Shown here: piece by piece, positions 15,892-24,591 of the stretch
Layout of the letters: every line of letters starts with the position of its first letter
Position numbering within the stretch: position 1 is the first letter of the stretch
DNA from: a bacterium
GTDB lineage: Bacteria; UBP15; UBA6099; JAJRTR01
Length of the DNA stretch: 31,958 nucleotides
Assembly (NCBI GenBank): GCA_024278215.1
Contig: JAJRTR010000077.1
Span: 1-31,958, forward strand
Reading direction: 5' to 3'
Made by a program: the position numbers and the translations under genes
Notes under the pieces: model-generated
Databases searched by the model: none
Seen by the model: the letters and a program-made list of their open reading frames with translations, nothing else
Told to the model about the DNA's origin: nothing

Positions 15892-15953
15892 TCAGTAATT
15901 ATAATCGCGGATTTACTGCCCATACTATGCAAATACTGAACCGGGTGATCTGA

Positions 15954-17033
15954 ATGAACAAAAAGAAAGACCGGAATGTTATTATTGGAATAGCGCTTTT
16001 AATTCTCATTGTAACAACCCTGCATTTTTCGACCCCGATACACAGCGTTTTCTATCACGATATTTACGACAGGCTCTATTATATCCCGGTAATCATCAGT
16101 GCGTTCTTCTTTGGGATCAGGGGCGGAGGAACCGTTGCGGCATTATCCGGCGTGATATTTTTTTCGCACCTTTTCTTTCAATGGCGAGTGCATGAACACA
16201 TGGACCTCACAGGGCGTTACCTCGAGATCATGATGTACATGGTTGTCGGCATTCTGATCGGCCTGCTTACCGACCTCGAGCGAAAACAGCGCAGAAAAAC
16301 AGAGGTCGCTTATGAGCAGTTGAAGGATTCTTTTGAAAAAGCGAAGGAATCCGCGCGACTCGCCGCGCTCGGCACACTGGCAGCAGGTATCGCCCATGAG
16401 ATAAGGAATCCGCTGGGCGGCATAAAGGGCGCGATGGAGATTATTTCCGATGAATTCGCACCGTCCCATCCCAAATATCGTTTCGTCGAAATCATCAATA
16501 AAGAAATATTGAGAATGGAACGCATAGTGGGCGATTTTCTTGGGTTTTCCAGGCCGCAGAAACCTGTTCTCGCGCCCGACCGGATAAACAGCGTCGTCCG
16601 CTCCGTGCTCGATCTTTGCAACAAAAACCTCAGTAAAAACCATATCACACTGAAAACCGAATTCGGCGAGGCAGTGCCTTCCACCTGCATCGACACGAAC
16701 CAGGTCAAGCAGGTTCTCCTTAACCTCATCCTCAACAGCATCGACTCGATGCCGGAAGGCGGAGCCCTCGAAATCAGTACTCATCAGGTCGAAGACGGCA
16801 TCGAGATAAGGGTGCTCGATTCGGGGAAGGGGATCGACCCGGATGAAGTCGATAAACTGTTCGAGCCTTTTTATACAAAAAAACAGAATGGGACCGGACT
16901 GGGGCTTCCGATCAGCAGGCAGATCGTCGAGCAGCACGGAGGCAGTTTGACAATCAGCAACAGAAGTGATTCGCCCGGAACCGTGGCCGTCGTGCGGATT
17001 CCACTCAATGTTTCATGTGAAGGAGGTGTATGA
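15954..17033 (+). CDS. Membrane sensor histidine kinase (ZraS/HydH-like class)
   Basis: The protein has 359 residues. About four hydrophobic segments fill residues 8-107 with very short loops, so there is no large periplasmic sensor domain. A linker helix (about 108-135) leads to HisKA with the phosphoacceptor H148 in GIAHEIRNPLGG, then the HATPase domain: N box NLILNSIDSM (N261), DSGKGI (289-294) and TGLGLPIS (314-321). The short extracytoplasmic surface suggests sensing within the membrane or through a partner, for which the small membrane protein of the divergent operon is one candidate. The gene is followed one base later by its response regulator. Regulation of the copper operon is inferred from position. 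Confidence 0.9.
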   Translation: MNKKKDRNVIIGIALLILIVTTLHFSTPIHSVFYHDIYDRLYYIPVIISAFFFGIRGGGTVAALSGVIFFSHLFFQWRVHEHMDLTGRYLEIMMYMVVGILIGLLTDLERKQRRKTEVAYEQLKDSFEKAKESARLAALGTLAAGIAHEIRNPLGGIKGAMEIISDEFAPSHPKYRFVEIINKEILRMERIVGDFLGFSRPQKPVLAPDRINSVVRSVLDLCNKNLSKNHITLKTEFGEAVPSTCIDTNQVKQVLLNLILNSIDSMPEGGALEISTHQVEDGIEIRVLDSGKGIDPDEVDKLFEPFYTKKQNGTGLGLPISRQIVEQHGGSLTISNRSDSPGTVAVVRIPLNVSCEGGV

Positions 17034-17034
17034 T

Positions 17035-18399
17035 ATGGCCCCGACAATACTTTTTGTCGATGACGATGAAAGCCTGCGCGAGGTTACAAAGTATCACCTC
17101 GAGCAGGAAGGTTATAAGGTCTTAACCGCGGAAAACGGACTTGCGGGCTTCGAGCTTTTCACAAAACTCAATCCCGATGTCGTGGTGTCGGACATCTCGA
17201 TGCCGGAAATGGACGGTATCCAGCTCCTGAATAAGCTGAAAAGCGTAGCGGAAGACACCATGTTTATCATCGTAACAGCGCACGGCTCGGTCGAGTCCGC
17301 CGTGGAAGCGATGCAGATAGGCGCGAGTGATTATATCGAAAAACCGTTCTCTTCCGATGCCCTGAAATTGAGCATAAAGAAGGCGCTGCGCGTCGCGAAA
17401 CTCGAACGTGAAAACAGGTATCTGAGACAGGTGGCCCAGGAGAAATTTCAATTTGAAAATATTGTGGGCACATCGAGCAGCATGCAACGTGTGTATGAAG
17501 TCGCCTCTCGCGTTGCCGACAAAAACACGTCGGTGATCATACTTGGAGAAAGCGGAACCGGGAAAGAACTTCTGGCTAAGGCGATTCACTTCAACAGCCG
17601 CAGAAAATCCGAGCCTTTCATTCCGATCAACATGGGCGCTATCCCCGAGCACCTCGTAGACTCCGAACTGTTCGGTCATGAAAAAGGATCGTTCACAGGG
17701 GCGTCGGCACGCCATACAGGCGCTTTCGAGCGAGCGCACAAAGGAACGATATTCCTTGATGAAATAGCAGAAATGCGGCTGGAACACCAGGTGCGGCTTC
17801 TGCGTGTTCTACAGGAAAAGGAAATAGTGCGTGTGGGTGGTGAAAAAGCTGTTCCGGTCGACGTGCGGGTGATCGCCGCGACAAACAATAATATAGAACA
17901 ATTAGTGAAGGAAGGCACCTTCAGGGAAGACCTCTATTACCGGCTGTCGGTAGTTCCTATCAGGCTGCCGGCGTTGCGGGCGCGGGTCGACGACATCCCG
18001 TTGCTTCTCTCGCACTTCCTGAATAAGTATTGTGAAGACGCGGGCATAGCAAAACTCAAGGTGTCCGGCGACGCACTGAAAATATTGACTAAATACAGTT
18101 GGCCGGGGAACGTGCGTGAGCTGGAAAACACAGTCGAACGCTGTGTCGCAATGTCTTCTTCAGGAGAAATAACAGTGGACGATCTGCCTGAAAGGATAAG
18201 GGAAAAAGCGGCCTCGGGCGGAGCACTCGCTTTCAGTTTTGAACTGCCCGAAGAAGGCATCGTACTCGAAGATGTCGAGAAATCGCTTATCCAGGCGGCG
18301 CTTAAGAAAAACGATTACAACCAGTCCGCAACCGCCCGCTACCTCGGCGTCACCAGGAACACACTTCTCTATCGGATGGACAAATTCGGGTTGAAATAA
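17035..18399 (+). CDS. NtrC-family sigma-54-dependent response regulator
   Basis: I choose ATG 17035 because AAGGAGG lies at 17020-17026 and the REC domain begins directly (ILFVDDDES); an open frame extends upstream from 16966 but overlaps the kinase. The 454 residues hold a REC domain with phosphoacceptor D53 and K103, an AAA+ domain and a Fis-type helix-turn-helix. In the AAA+ domain are Walker A GESGTGKE (171-178), the sigma-54 contact loop GSFTGA (218-223) and Walker B IFLDEIAE. The DNA-binding end is QSATARYLGVTRNTLLYRMDKFG. The contact loop has Ser instead of the usual Ala, a mild variant of GAFTGA. It should activate sigma-54 promoters, plausibly those in the divergent control region. 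Confidence 0.94.
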   Translation: MAPTILFVDDDESLREVTKYHLEQEGYKVLTAENGLAGFELFTKLNPDVVVSDISMPEMDGIQLLNKLKSVAEDTMFIIVTAHGSVESAVEAMQIGASDYIEKPFSSDALKLSIKKALRVAKLERENRYLRQVAQEKFQFENIVGTSSSMQRVYEVASRVADKNTSVIILGESGTGKELLAKAIHFNSRRKSEPFIPINMGAIPEHLVDSELFGHEKGSFTGASARHTGAFERAHKGTIFLDEIAEMRLEHQVRLLRVLQEKEIVRVGGEKAVPVDVRVIAATNNNIEQLVKEGTFREDLYYRLSVVPIRLPALRARVDDIPLLLSHFLNKYCEDAGIAKLKVSGDALKILTKYSWPGNVRELENTVERCVAMSSSGEITVDDLPERIREKAASGGALAFSFELPEEGIVLEDVEKSLIQAALKKNDYNQSATARYLGVTRNTLLYRMDKFGLK

Positions 18400-18461
18400 G
18401 GGGGCCTGTAATTTGCAAATGCACCGTAGTGTCGTGTCAACGATGAAAAGATGTAATGTTG

Positions 18462-18480
18462 ACGCGATTTAATATCGCGT
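18462..18480. terminator. Hairpin between convergent genes
   Basis: ACGCGAT-TTAAT-ATCGCGT is a perfect 7-bp stem with a 5-nt loop, just before the stop of the minus-strand gene. Just upstream, GTCAAC and GTTGAC can pair across about 16 bases. No T-tract is present, so termination is uncertain. Confidence 0.35.
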
Positions 18481-18481
18481 A

Positions 18482-19657
18482 TTACTGATCGACTGCCTGT
18501 TCCGATGTTTCCTCTTTCGCCGCTTCTTCCGTTTCTCCTGTTTCCGTTTCCTCTTTCGCCGCTTCTTCTTTCGCTTTTTTCTCTTCCGCAAGTCGCTTCT
18601 TATATGCTTCCATAGCCTTTTTATCGGCTTCCTCCCGCGCTTTCTTTCGGGCATTATCCTTTTCCATAAACGATTGTTCTTTCTCGTAATACTTTTTCAT
18701 AGCATCCATATCTCTGCCCCTGCAGAATCCCGGAAGAATTTTTTCCTTATATATTGTCTCGCAATAATTTTTATCCTTCTCGTATCCTGTTGCGACACGC
18801 GGCAAAGATTCTGTGAATGACTGTGCGTACTCACGTCTGGTGATAGGCATATCCCGAAGTATTTTGAAAGCCAGAAGATATTCCATGGCTCTTTCGCTGG
18901 AATCGGATTCGAAGAAGCCGCTCTTCCCGGCGGTTTCCGCGTCCATCTTCGTAAATAACATACAGATGTCCCGGACATCCCCCTTTTTAATGGAAGTACA
19001 CATCGTGGAATCGCTTTTATCCAATGCGTCCAGCAGAGTATTGAAAGCGCCTTCGCAGTTATCGCCCAGACCTAAACGATCGGCAAACCTCGAACATGCA
19101 CCGGCTATAAGGCTCTTGCCAAGAAGGCTCCTGTCTCCTCGCATTATGGCAAATAAATAAGCATTGTTCAGGCAATTTTCCTCTGTTTTTTGTATCAATT
19201 CCTCTGTCTTTTGCCTGTCTTCCCGGGAAAGCGTGGCCTCGACATCGACAGTATCTGTCGCCTGTGCGAAGAACGGTTCATACTCGACACTGTCAACTTT
19301 GCACATGGGTTCATCCGTATACTCGATTTGCCTGCACAACATATAATCTCTCAGTCCGTTAATTAACGTTAGATCGTTTTCCTTCGAAAAACTGTTCAGA
19401 GCGAGATAGAATTCGTCGATATCGATAGGGCCCGCTTTTGCGATACAGGCAGCCTTTGCGGCATCCCAGTCGACATAAGAGAATGTCAGGGGGGCTGTCG
19501 CGGATTCCTCTTCGCCCTCTGCGACCGCCGTACCGGTGCCGTCAACTGCCCGGCCAGCCGTCGCGGCACTATCTTTTGTCTGGGAAACGACCTGCGATCC
19601 CGCCATCAATGTAAAAACCAAGGCGGTTATAATCAATAAGATGCTTTCTCTTTTCAT
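18482..19657 (-). CDS. Secreted cysteine-containing protein of unknown function with charged coiled-coil tail
   Basis: The protein has 391 residues. The start is supported by GAGGTGA a few bases upstream, and a signal peptide spans about residues 1-27. The middle (about 60-310) is largely helical and contains about a dozen cysteines in spaced pairs (for example MLCRQIEYTDEPMC and GACSRFADRLGLGDNC), suggesting disulfides in the periplasm. From about 320 on the sequence is a Lys/Glu/Ala-rich low-complexity helix (ARKKAREEADKKAMEAYKKR) ending in an acidic tail. I recognise no family. The gene is 62 bp downstream of another unknown gene on the same strand, so the two are probably co-transcribed. 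It could be a cell-envelope structural or scaffold protein. Confidence 0.75.
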   Translation of the reverse strand: MKRESILLIITALVFTLMAGSQVVSQTKDSAATAGRAVDGTGTAVAEGEEESATAPLTFSYVDWDAAKAACIAKAGPIDIDEFYLALNSFSKENDLTLINGLRDYMLCRQIEYTDEPMCKVDSVEYEPFFAQATDTVDVEATLSREDRQKTEELIQKTEENCLNNAYLFAIMRGDRSLLGKSLIAGACSRFADRLGLGDNCEGAFNTLLDALDKSDSTMCTSIKKGDVRDICMLFTKMDAETAGKSGFFESDSSERAMEYLLAFKILRDMPITRREYAQSFTESLPRVATGYEKDKNYCETIYKEKILPGFCRGRDMDAMKKYYEKEQSFMEKDNARKKAREEADKKAMEAYKKRLAEEKKAKEEAAKEETETGETEEAAKEETSEQAVDQ

Positions 19658-19719
19658 ATCGACTCACCTCATCATTTTAGAATCAGTTATTGTTAATAAT
19701 GTCAGAACTGCAAGTATAA

Positions 19720-20172
19720 TTATTTATTCTTTTCTTCCCACGGGACAGCAATGTTCAGAATGTCGTCAAGGTAAGATTCATCGCTGTGGGCGGAGCTCTC
19801 TTCAATAATCTTCGCTATGGACTCGGGCAGAGCTTCCTCGGGTTCTTCTTCCTTGAATATCTTCGGGTTTGATAGTGCGTTGTACACTATTTCTTCGCAG
19901 GTCTTGATATTGTTTTTCAGGATAGTTATCTGGATTTGTTTTTCGTAGAGAAGATTTCTGAACTCACGGGCGGCGGTTTTTTGTTTCTCCTCGTCCGGAT
20001 CATCATTTCCGGCGTATGCGCTGGAGGTCACCAGCACATCGTAAAACTTACCGTCTTTGCTTTTCTGCAACAGAAACGACTCTTTGTCCGTCGCGAGTTC
20101 ACAGCATGTTGCCAGTACGGCTTCCTTCTTAAACTTTGATTTCGAGACTGAAATTTTCATGTGTGGTTTCAT
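19720..20172 (-). CDS. Unknown acidic cytoplasmic-type protein
   Basis: The open frame extends to 20259, but a promoter-like TTGACA (20261-20266) with a -10 near 20238-20245 would put the transcript start at about 20232, so the first ATG is not usable. ATG 20172 has AGGG nine bases upstream and gives 150 residues; ATG 20196 (158 residues) is the alternative. There is no signal peptide or membrane segment. The N-terminus is basic (MKISVSKSKFKK), the middle contains a predicted helix region (KQIQITILKNNIKTCEE), and the C-terminus is strongly acidic (EEEPEEALPES). No known family or catalytic motif is recognised. It precedes the secreted protein gene in the same direction. Confidence 0.6.
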   Translation of the reverse strand: MKPHMKISVSKSKFKKEAVLATCCELATDKESFLLQKSKDGKFYDVLVTSSAYAGNDDPDEEKQKTAAREFRNLLYEKQIQITILKNNIKTCEEIVYNALSNPKIFKEEEPEEALPESIAKIIEESSAHSDESYLDDILNIAVPWEEKNK

Positions 20173-20237
20173 AACCCTTTTCCCTGTGGACGACATGCCG
20201 GAACCGCTCTTGCTTTGTGAAAAACGCCTATACCAAA

Positions 20238-20266
20238 AGTCTATAGTCGTGTCTGACATGTGTCAA
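20238..20266 (-). promoter_or_regulatory. Sigma-70-type promoter for the two unknown genes
   Basis: On the minus strand a perfect -35 TTGACA (20266-20261) is followed by TAGACT at 17 bp or TATAGA at 15 bp. The near-palindrome TGACATGTGTCA overlaps the -35 region and could be an operator. Confidence 0.5.
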
Positions 20267-20274
20267 CATGTTAT

Positions 20275-20358
20275 CGTAGTTCACTCTAAGGGAGATCGGC
20301 GTTATGAGGGCAATTCGCCGTTGAGATGCCCGGCGCGACTAAAGTGATGTGAACTACG
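20275..20358. other. Structured intergenic element with pseudoknot potential
   Basis: Closing arms CGTAGTTCAC (20275-20284) and GTGAACTACG (20349-20358) are perfectly complementary. Inside, CGGCG (20297-20301) can pair with CGCCG (20316-20320), while GGGCA in that loop (20308-20312) can pair with TGCCC (20327-20331). This is the geometry of an H-type pseudoknot. The element lies between divergent transcription units; whether it is ever transcribed is unknown. Confidence 0.4.
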
Positions 20359-20472
20359 GCGCGTTCAGTCGATATAATTCGAGGCGGTGTCCCGGATCGA
20401 CAAAAGAATATCCCGCGAACCCGTGCGGAGGGTAAAAAACTTCATGTATACGGAAAAAGGCACAAGTTCAGC

Positions 20473-20478
20473 TATAAT
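20473..20478 (+). promoter_or_regulatory. -10 box of the radical SAM operon (candidate)
   Basis: TATAAT is a perfect -10 hexamer, 50 bp before the chosen ATG at 20528. No good -35 is present at the matching distance, so an activator or an extended element may be needed. It argues against longer starts further upstream. Confidence 0.4.
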
Positions 20479-20527
20479 AAAATCAGGAATACGGGTCAGC
20501 CGGGTTATTTTCGGGAATCACAATTAT

Positions 20528-22027
20528 ATGAGAATCGCGTTCGTATTTAATCCGTTCAGTTACAAGCTGCACGAGGAGAACATCAGGGTCGTTCAGAAGT
20601 ACTTCGGGCTCTTCCCTCCGTTGAGTATGGCATGGGTAGCGGCGATAGCGGAGCGTGCGGGGCATGAGGTGATCCTTGTGGACGCGCGCACCCTCGGCCT
20701 CTCAAGGGAAGAAACGCTCGAGGTGCTCAAAGAGTTCGAGCCAGACCTCCTCGGCTTCATGATGACTACATACATGTTTCAGGAAACGCTTGGCTGGGCG
20801 CGGTATTTGAAAAACGAGCTGAAGGTTCCTGTCGTAATAGGCGGCTACAATCTCAGGGTATATCCGCGCGAGTCGCTTATGAACGACGTTGCCGACTTCG
20901 GTTGTTACAAGCAGGCGCTCAAGATGTTTCCGGCCTTCCTCGATCAACTCGGCGGCGACCGTGATTATGAAGGCGTTCCGGGCCTGATTTATAAAAAAGG
21001 CAACGATATTGTTGTCAACGCTCCGCATCCCGACGAGGAGAACTTCGACGAGTTTCCGAACCCGGCGCGGCATCTGCTACCCAATGAGATGTATGCCGAG
21101 TTTCCGACCGAGCGCAAGAATTTCACCGTTATGGTAACCAGCCTCGGATGTCCCCGGAAGTGTGTATTCTGCGAAGCGGGCGGCACCAGGTACGCACCAA
21201 GAAGTTCCGCCACTGTGATCGCCGAAATAGAGGAATGCAACTCGCGGTACGGTATCAGGGAAATCGACTTTTTCGATTACGAATTCACGATAGTCAGGAA
21301 GCGCACCGAGGCAATTTGCGACGGAATAATCGACCGGAAAATAGATGTAATCTGGGCGTGCAGGTCCAGAATCGATTCGGTCGACGGCGCGCTCCTCGAG
21401 AAAATGCACAATGCCGGATGCAGAAGAATATATTTCGGCATTGAAACCGGAAACCAGCAGGCTCTGGACGAGATGCACAAAGGAATAACGGTATCGCAAA
21501 TAAGAAATACCATTGATATTACTATGCAACTGGGGATAAAAACCCTTGGATTTTTCCTTGTCGGCGTGCCGGGAGAAACCCGGAAATCGCAAAAAGAAAC
21601 AGTGCGTTTCGCAGCCGGACTGAACCTGCATTACGCGCAATTCTCGAAACTCACAGCCAAGCCGCAAACACCCATGTGGCGCGAGCTTGTCGAGAATACC
21701 GGCGAGGATTACTGGAAAGAATATATACTTGGCCGCACAGAAGAAAAACAACTGCCGCGCCCCTGGACGTCACTTTCAAACGACGAGATCGATCACCTGA
21801 CAAAATGGGCTTATATACATTATTACACGAGGCCGGGATTCCTGCTCCGGGCCATCCTGTCCGTCGCTTCCTTCCCGGAGTTCAAACGCAAATTATTTGC
21901 GCTGCTCGATATGGTTTTCAGTCAGGAAAAAGTGTCTGAGGCATGGAAGAAAAAGAACCGAAAATTCAGGATATACAACGATAACAGGCGACGCCGCCTG
22001 AAGACAGGCCGGGAGATGGACAAATGA
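20528..22027 (+). CDS. Radical SAM protein with B12-binding-like N-terminal domain (1)
   Basis: The frame is open from 20387, but the natural N-terminus is MRIAFVFNPF at 20528, which gives 499 residues and lies downstream of the TATAAT. Residues 1-150 form a Rossmann-like cobalamin-binding-type fold. Its usual GGxH segment reads GGYNLRVYP (105-113), and the VxGEGE segment is replaced by DFGCYKQA, so cobalamin binding is doubtful. The radical SAM cluster motif is CPRKCVFC (C208, C212, C215). The TIM-barrel continues with FFDYEFT and YFGIETGNQ. The C-terminal region is long, basic and helical. It is the first gene of the operon and overlaps the next by 4 bp. The reaction is unknown; relatives methylate or rearrange inert carbon centres, often in lipids and natural products. 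Confidence 0.85.
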   Translation: MRIAFVFNPFSYKLHEENIRVVQKYFGLFPPLSMAWVAAIAERAGHEVILVDARTLGLSREETLEVLKEFEPDLLGFMMTTYMFQETLGWARYLKNELKVPVVIGGYNLRVYPRESLMNDVADFGCYKQALKMFPAFLDQLGGDRDYEGVPGLIYKKGNDIVVNAPHPDEENFDEFPNPARHLLPNEMYAEFPTERKNFTVMVTSLGCPRKCVFCEAGGTRYAPRSSATVIAEIEECNSRYGIREIDFFDYEFTIVRKRTEAICDGIIDRKIDVIWACRSRIDSVDGALLEKMHNAGCRRIYFGIETGNQQALDEMHKGITVSQIRNTIDITMQLGIKTLGFFLVGVPGETRKSQKETVRFAAGLNLHYAQFSKLTAKPQTPMWRELVENTGEDYWKEYILGRTEEKQLPRPWTSLSNDEIDHLTKWAYIHYYTRPGFLLRAILSVASFPEFKRKLFALLDMVFSQEKVSEAWKKKNRKFRIYNDNRRRRLKTGREMDK

Positions 22028-23550
22028 AAATCCTTTTTGTTCATCTGGGCAGGGAGCATCTGGGACTCGAGTATCTTTCCGCAATGTTGAAACAGGCGGG
22101 CCACAGCACAGCGCTTGCCTGTGACATCGGTTTGTTCGGGATCAACGATAACATAATAATCAACAAACGCCTTGAACGTCTTTTCGACCGCTCGAATTCC
22201 GTGCTCAGGAAGGTCGCGGAGTATGAACCGGATATCGTGTGCCTCTCGGCCTATACCACGACCCTGCAATGGTGCTTCAGAATCGCGGAAGCGGTGAAGG
22301 AAATGAAGCACGACACCAGGACGCTGCTCGGCGGCACTCATGTCACGTTGTCGCCGGAGAGTGCGCTCGGTTCGGCGGCTATTGATTACGCGGTTCGAGG
22401 CGAAGCCGAATTGATTATCGTGGAACTTGCAAACCGCCTGGCGGCGGGAGAGTCCGTTGAAGACATGCCCGGAGTCGTCTGCAGGAGCGCGGACGGGATA
22501 AAAATAAACGCGCTTCCGCCGCATCCACGCGACCTGGATTCACTGCCTCTGCCGGACAAGCAACTGTTCGAGCGCGTAATCAACATCAGAGACGACTACA
22601 TGACCCTGACGACCCGGGGCTGTATTTTCAACTGTACGTATTGCTGCGAACATTCGGTCAGGCGACTGTATCCGCCGGGCGAATATCGGCGCGTGCGCAG
22701 CGTTGGTTCACTTGTCGGGGAACTGGAAACGATGTACTCCAGATACGAGTTCAGGGAAGTATATTTCGCGTGTCCGCTGTTTCCGCCGGACAAGAAATGG
22801 GTAGCGGAATTCGCTGCCGAATATCGCGCGAAAATCGACAAACCGTTCTACTGCTTCAGCCATGTGAACCTTTTCGATCTCGAATATGCGCAACTGATGA
22901 AGGAAGCCGGATGCAGAAATATTGAGTTCGGCGTTCAGACGATGAACGAGGATATCCGGAGGAACAGGCTGGGCAGGCCAGAGACCAATGAAAAGATTGT
23001 CGAGACACTTTCGATCTGCGAGAGGGTCGGACTCCGCTTCGATGTTGACGCTATATTCCAGTTGCCAGGCGAGCGGGAGGAAGACTTCCGGGTCGCCATA
23101 GATACGTTCTCTTCTTTTAAAATGCTGCACCGGATCAAGGTCTTCAATCTGGCTTTGTTTCCGGGCACCGACTTGCTGGAACATTCGCTGACGGAAGGGC
23201 GGATAGACGAGAACGACCGCATGGAAATCATGGCGGGCGGCGGTGGCGACTTCTTCCACAGCAGGCAGCTCGAAAGCGGCGTGCCGCTGCGTAAACAAAG
23301 AGCTTATGAGAATATCCTTCGCATATTGCCGTTGTTCCCGGGGCTGTTTTCGGGGCGGCCGGCCGGCGGTTTCATGTTGCGCCTGATGTCGCTGCTGCCG
23401 CACCCCGCTGTCCGGTTTCTCGAATTTATCAACCTGGCGCGCCTGAGGGATTTAAGACTGTCTTTTTACATTCGACTTTATGCACGCAATTTGTTTGCCC
23501 GCACACCGGGACGTCTCCGCCGCGATTCCGGCACACGACCGGGCAAATAA
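22024..23550 (+). CDS. B12-binding radical SAM protein (2)
   Basis: The protein has 508 residues and its ATG overlaps the previous stop (ATGA). The N-terminal domain is a typical B12-binding-type domain: ILFVHLGREHLGLEYLS, then GGTHVTLSPESAL (103-115) and YAVRGEAE (122-129). The radical SAM motif is CIFNCTYC (C200, C204, C207), followed by barrel elements VYFACPLFPPDKKWV, IEFGVQTMNEDI and the SAM-contact segment FQLPGEREEDF. The C-terminal about 130 residues contain hydrophobic stretches (ILPLFPGLFS, FMLRLMSLLPHPAVRFL) that suggest membrane association or a lipid substrate. It belongs to the same broad class as the hopanoid and tetrapyrrole methyltransferases. The substrate is unknown. Confidence 0.9.
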   Translation: MKILFVHLGREHLGLEYLSAMLKQAGHSTALACDIGLFGINDNIIINKRLERLFDRSNSVLRKVAEYEPDIVCLSAYTTTLQWCFRIAEAVKEMKHDTRTLLGGTHVTLSPESALGSAAIDYAVRGEAELIIVELANRLAAGESVEDMPGVVCRSADGIKINALPPHPRDLDSLPLPDKQLFERVINIRDDYMTLTTRGCIFNCTYCCEHSVRRLYPPGEYRRVRSVGSLVGELETMYSRYEFREVYFACPLFPPDKKWVAEFAAEYRAKIDKPFYCFSHVNLFDLEYAQLMKEAGCRNIEFGVQTMNEDIRRNRLGRPETNEKIVETLSICERVGLRFDVDAIFQLPGEREEDFRVAIDTFSSFKMLHRIKVFNLALFPGTDLLEHSLTEGRIDENDRMEIMAGGGGDFFHSRQLESGVPLRKQRAYENILRILPLFPGLFSGRPAGGFMLRLMSLLPHPAVRFLEFINLARLRDLRLSFYIRLYARNLFARTPGRLRRDSGTRPGK

Positions 23551-23559
23551 ATTGCGGCG

Positions 23560-24558
23560 ATGGAAAGTTTGCCGATGAGTGTCTATTCGCAAATGATTCG
23601 AATCAGGTTCATGGGCGTTTTCCGGCCCCTGTTTATCAGTTGGATGATTACAGACCGCTGTAACCTGAAATGCAGCGCATGCAGCCGCAACAGCGGTCGC
23701 ACCGGTGATTCTCCGAAGCAGGTAGCAGACAGAATAGTAGAGATTGCCGCGCGGGAGAGTGTTTTCAAGATCAATCTCACAGGTGGCGAACCGCTCATTC
23801 ATCCCGGGATCGGCAGTATTATCGAACGGTTGCACAATAGCAACATCAAAGTCACAATGAACACCAATGGTGTTTATGCCGCCGACAGGATCGCTCTGCT
23901 CAAACCAGTGAACGGTGTAAATGTGAGCCTGGACGGGCGGCCGGAAACGCACGACGCATACCGCGGCAGTGGTGCGTATGGAGCGGCAGTCGCCGCAGTC
24001 GAAACACTTCGCGGGGCTGGCGTTCCGGTGAAAGTTACATGTTCGATAAGCTCGGCCGCCGGACTTGAAGACATACGGTCCGTACTCGAAACCGCCGGCC
24101 GGTTGGACGTTCCTGTTGTGTTCCAGCCCGGCCAGCTTTTCATTCTGGGCAGCAGGTTGCCGAATCCTGCCGCTCCCGCCCCTTCGGACTTCGGCGATCT
24201 CCTCGAGTATGTAATCAGTTTCAAACGCAAACATCCCGCCGCGATACTCAATTCACTACAGGGATTGAGTCATCTCGCGAAATTGCCCGCCGATGCGCGG
24301 CTATTCTGTGGAGCGGGGAGATTCTTCTGCAGGATCGACCCCGCGGGCAATGTCTTTGCCTGCAGCAACAGCCTGGGGCCGGAATCGCCCGCCGGCAACA
24401 TTCTCTCTTCTTCGCTGTCCGACTTATTCGCAGGCTACCGGCACCCGCCCTGCACTCAATGCTGGTGCGCGGACAGGGTTGAAGCCAATCTTATTTTCGG
24501 GCTTAACCCGGGTGCCGTAACTAATTACATGCTGCACAGGGCTCGTTTCAATCTCTGA
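23560..24558 (+). CDS. Radical SAM protein with SPASM-like C-terminal cluster region
   Basis: The protein has 332 residues and lacks a B12 domain. The motif is CNLKCSAC (C34, C38, C41), followed by TGGEPLIHP (74-82), MNTNG (100-104) and VSLDGRPETHD. The C-terminal region has C250, C257 and C268 in CGAGRFFCRIDPAGNVFACSN, then CTQCWC (C298, C301, C303). This resembles a SPASM/twitch domain that holds one or two extra iron-sulfur clusters. Such proteins modify peptides, cofactors or other small molecules. No peptide precursor is found nearby. It starts 9 bp after the previous gene with no strong ribosome site, so an internal ATG (23575) is possible. Confidence 0.88.
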   Translation: MESLPMSVYSQMIRIRFMGVFRPLFISWMITDRCNLKCSACSRNSGRTGDSPKQVADRIVEIAARESVFKINLTGGEPLIHPGIGSIIERLHNSNIKVTMNTNGVYAADRIALLKPVNGVNVSLDGRPETHDAYRGSGAYGAAVAAVETLRGAGVPVKVTCSISSAAGLEDIRSVLETAGRLDVPVVFQPGQLFILGSRLPNPAAPAPSDFGDLLEYVISFKRKHPAAILNSLQGLSHLAKLPADARLFCGAGRFFCRIDPAGNVFACSNSLGPESPAGNILSSSLSDLFAGYRHPPCTQCWCADRVEANLIFGLNPGAVTNYMLHRARFNL

Positions 24559-24591
24559 TGAGCATAGAAAGGCCCGTGACAACTGCTGACC

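Larger units (their letters stand above)
15475..15953. promoter_or_regulatory. Divergent control region between the efflux operon and the two-component genes
   Basis: This AT-richer stretch holds the two sigma-54-like sites (15515-15530 minus, 15876-15891 plus). About 200 bp from the minus-strand site and 150 bp from the plus-strand site lie an inverted repeat TGTTC-N10-GAACA (15714-15733) and the palindrome TGACGTCA (15740-15747). Either could be an upstream activator site for the NtrC-type regulator. The placement fits enhancer-type regulation, but the motif assignment is a guess. I see no credible gene here. Confidence 0.35.
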
